Origin: Myxococcales bacterium
GTDB lineage: Bacteria; Desulfobacterota_B; Binatia; UBA1149; SPBQ01
NCBI GenBank assembly: GCA_004525875.1
Contig: SPBQ01000210.1
Location: forward strand, 1 to 5,051
Length of the DNA stretch: 5,051 nucleotides
Direction of reading: 5' to 3'
Position 1 is the first letter of the stretch. Each line of letters starts with the position of its first letter. A model generated the notes under the pieces. It did no database searches. It saw only the letters and a program-made list of their open reading frames with translations, and had not been told where the DNA came from. Positions 5,031 to 5,051 of this stretch are shown here, in pieces. The position numbers and the translations under genes were made by a program.

Positions 5031-5051
5031 CGATCGTGGGTCACACCGACG

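Noticed and set aside
1..5051. Mobile elements, CRISPR, tRNA, toxin-antitoxin or defence system
   Set aside because: No transposase, terminal inverted repeats, regularly spaced repeats, cloverleaf sequence or small gene pairs were seen; the genes have normal metabolic or envelope roles.

Overview
The window comes from a GC-rich bacterial chromosome. It holds four complete genes and the last 34 codons of a fifth. Short intergenic gaps, Shine-Dalgarno sites, a twin-arginine signal and a lipoprotein signal all indicate a bacterium. Acyl-CoA genes of the MaoC and TesB-like types suggest a free-living organism that metabolises fatty acids or other acyl-CoAs (a high-GC proteobacterium, actinobacterium or similar). 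The helical tail of the coiled-coil protein faintly recalls planctomycete hypothetical proteins. I cannot settle the phylum from sequence alone.

Layout. Positions 1-105 (+) are the C-terminus of a probable MaoC-type hot-dog dehydratase. Positions 106-371 are a non-coding gap that ends in a striking 18-base palindrome just before a good ribosome binding site. Positions 372-1094 (+) encode an uncharacterised acidic coiled-coil protein of 240 residues. Positions 1095-1207 are a convergent gap packed with GC-rich hairpins, probably a two-way transcription terminator. On the minus strand, a SCO1/SenC-type copper-binding lipoprotein (3937 down to 3251) is followed after 12 bases by a Tat-exported multicopper oxidase (3238 down to 1208). 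This is a compact two-gene copper operon. Positions 3938-4202 are a divergent promoter/leader region with hairpins, palindromes and a near match to a copper-repressor box. Positions 4203-5030 (+) encode a double hot-dog acyl-CoA thioesterase.

How the genes work together. The clearest functional unit is the SCO/multicopper oxidase pair: an extracytoplasmic copper chaperone-like protein made just before, and probably translationally coupled to, an exported enzyme that needs four copper atoms. No cytochrome oxidase gene, the usual client of SCO, is present in the window, so dedicated copper delivery to the oxidase is a reasonable inference. The two acyl-CoA genes at the edges share the hot-dog fold and may belong to wider lipid metabolism. 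They have no evident link to the copper pair. The coiled-coil protein is the least explained gene. I see no CRISPR array, insertion sequence, tRNA or rRNA, and no phage or defence genes.
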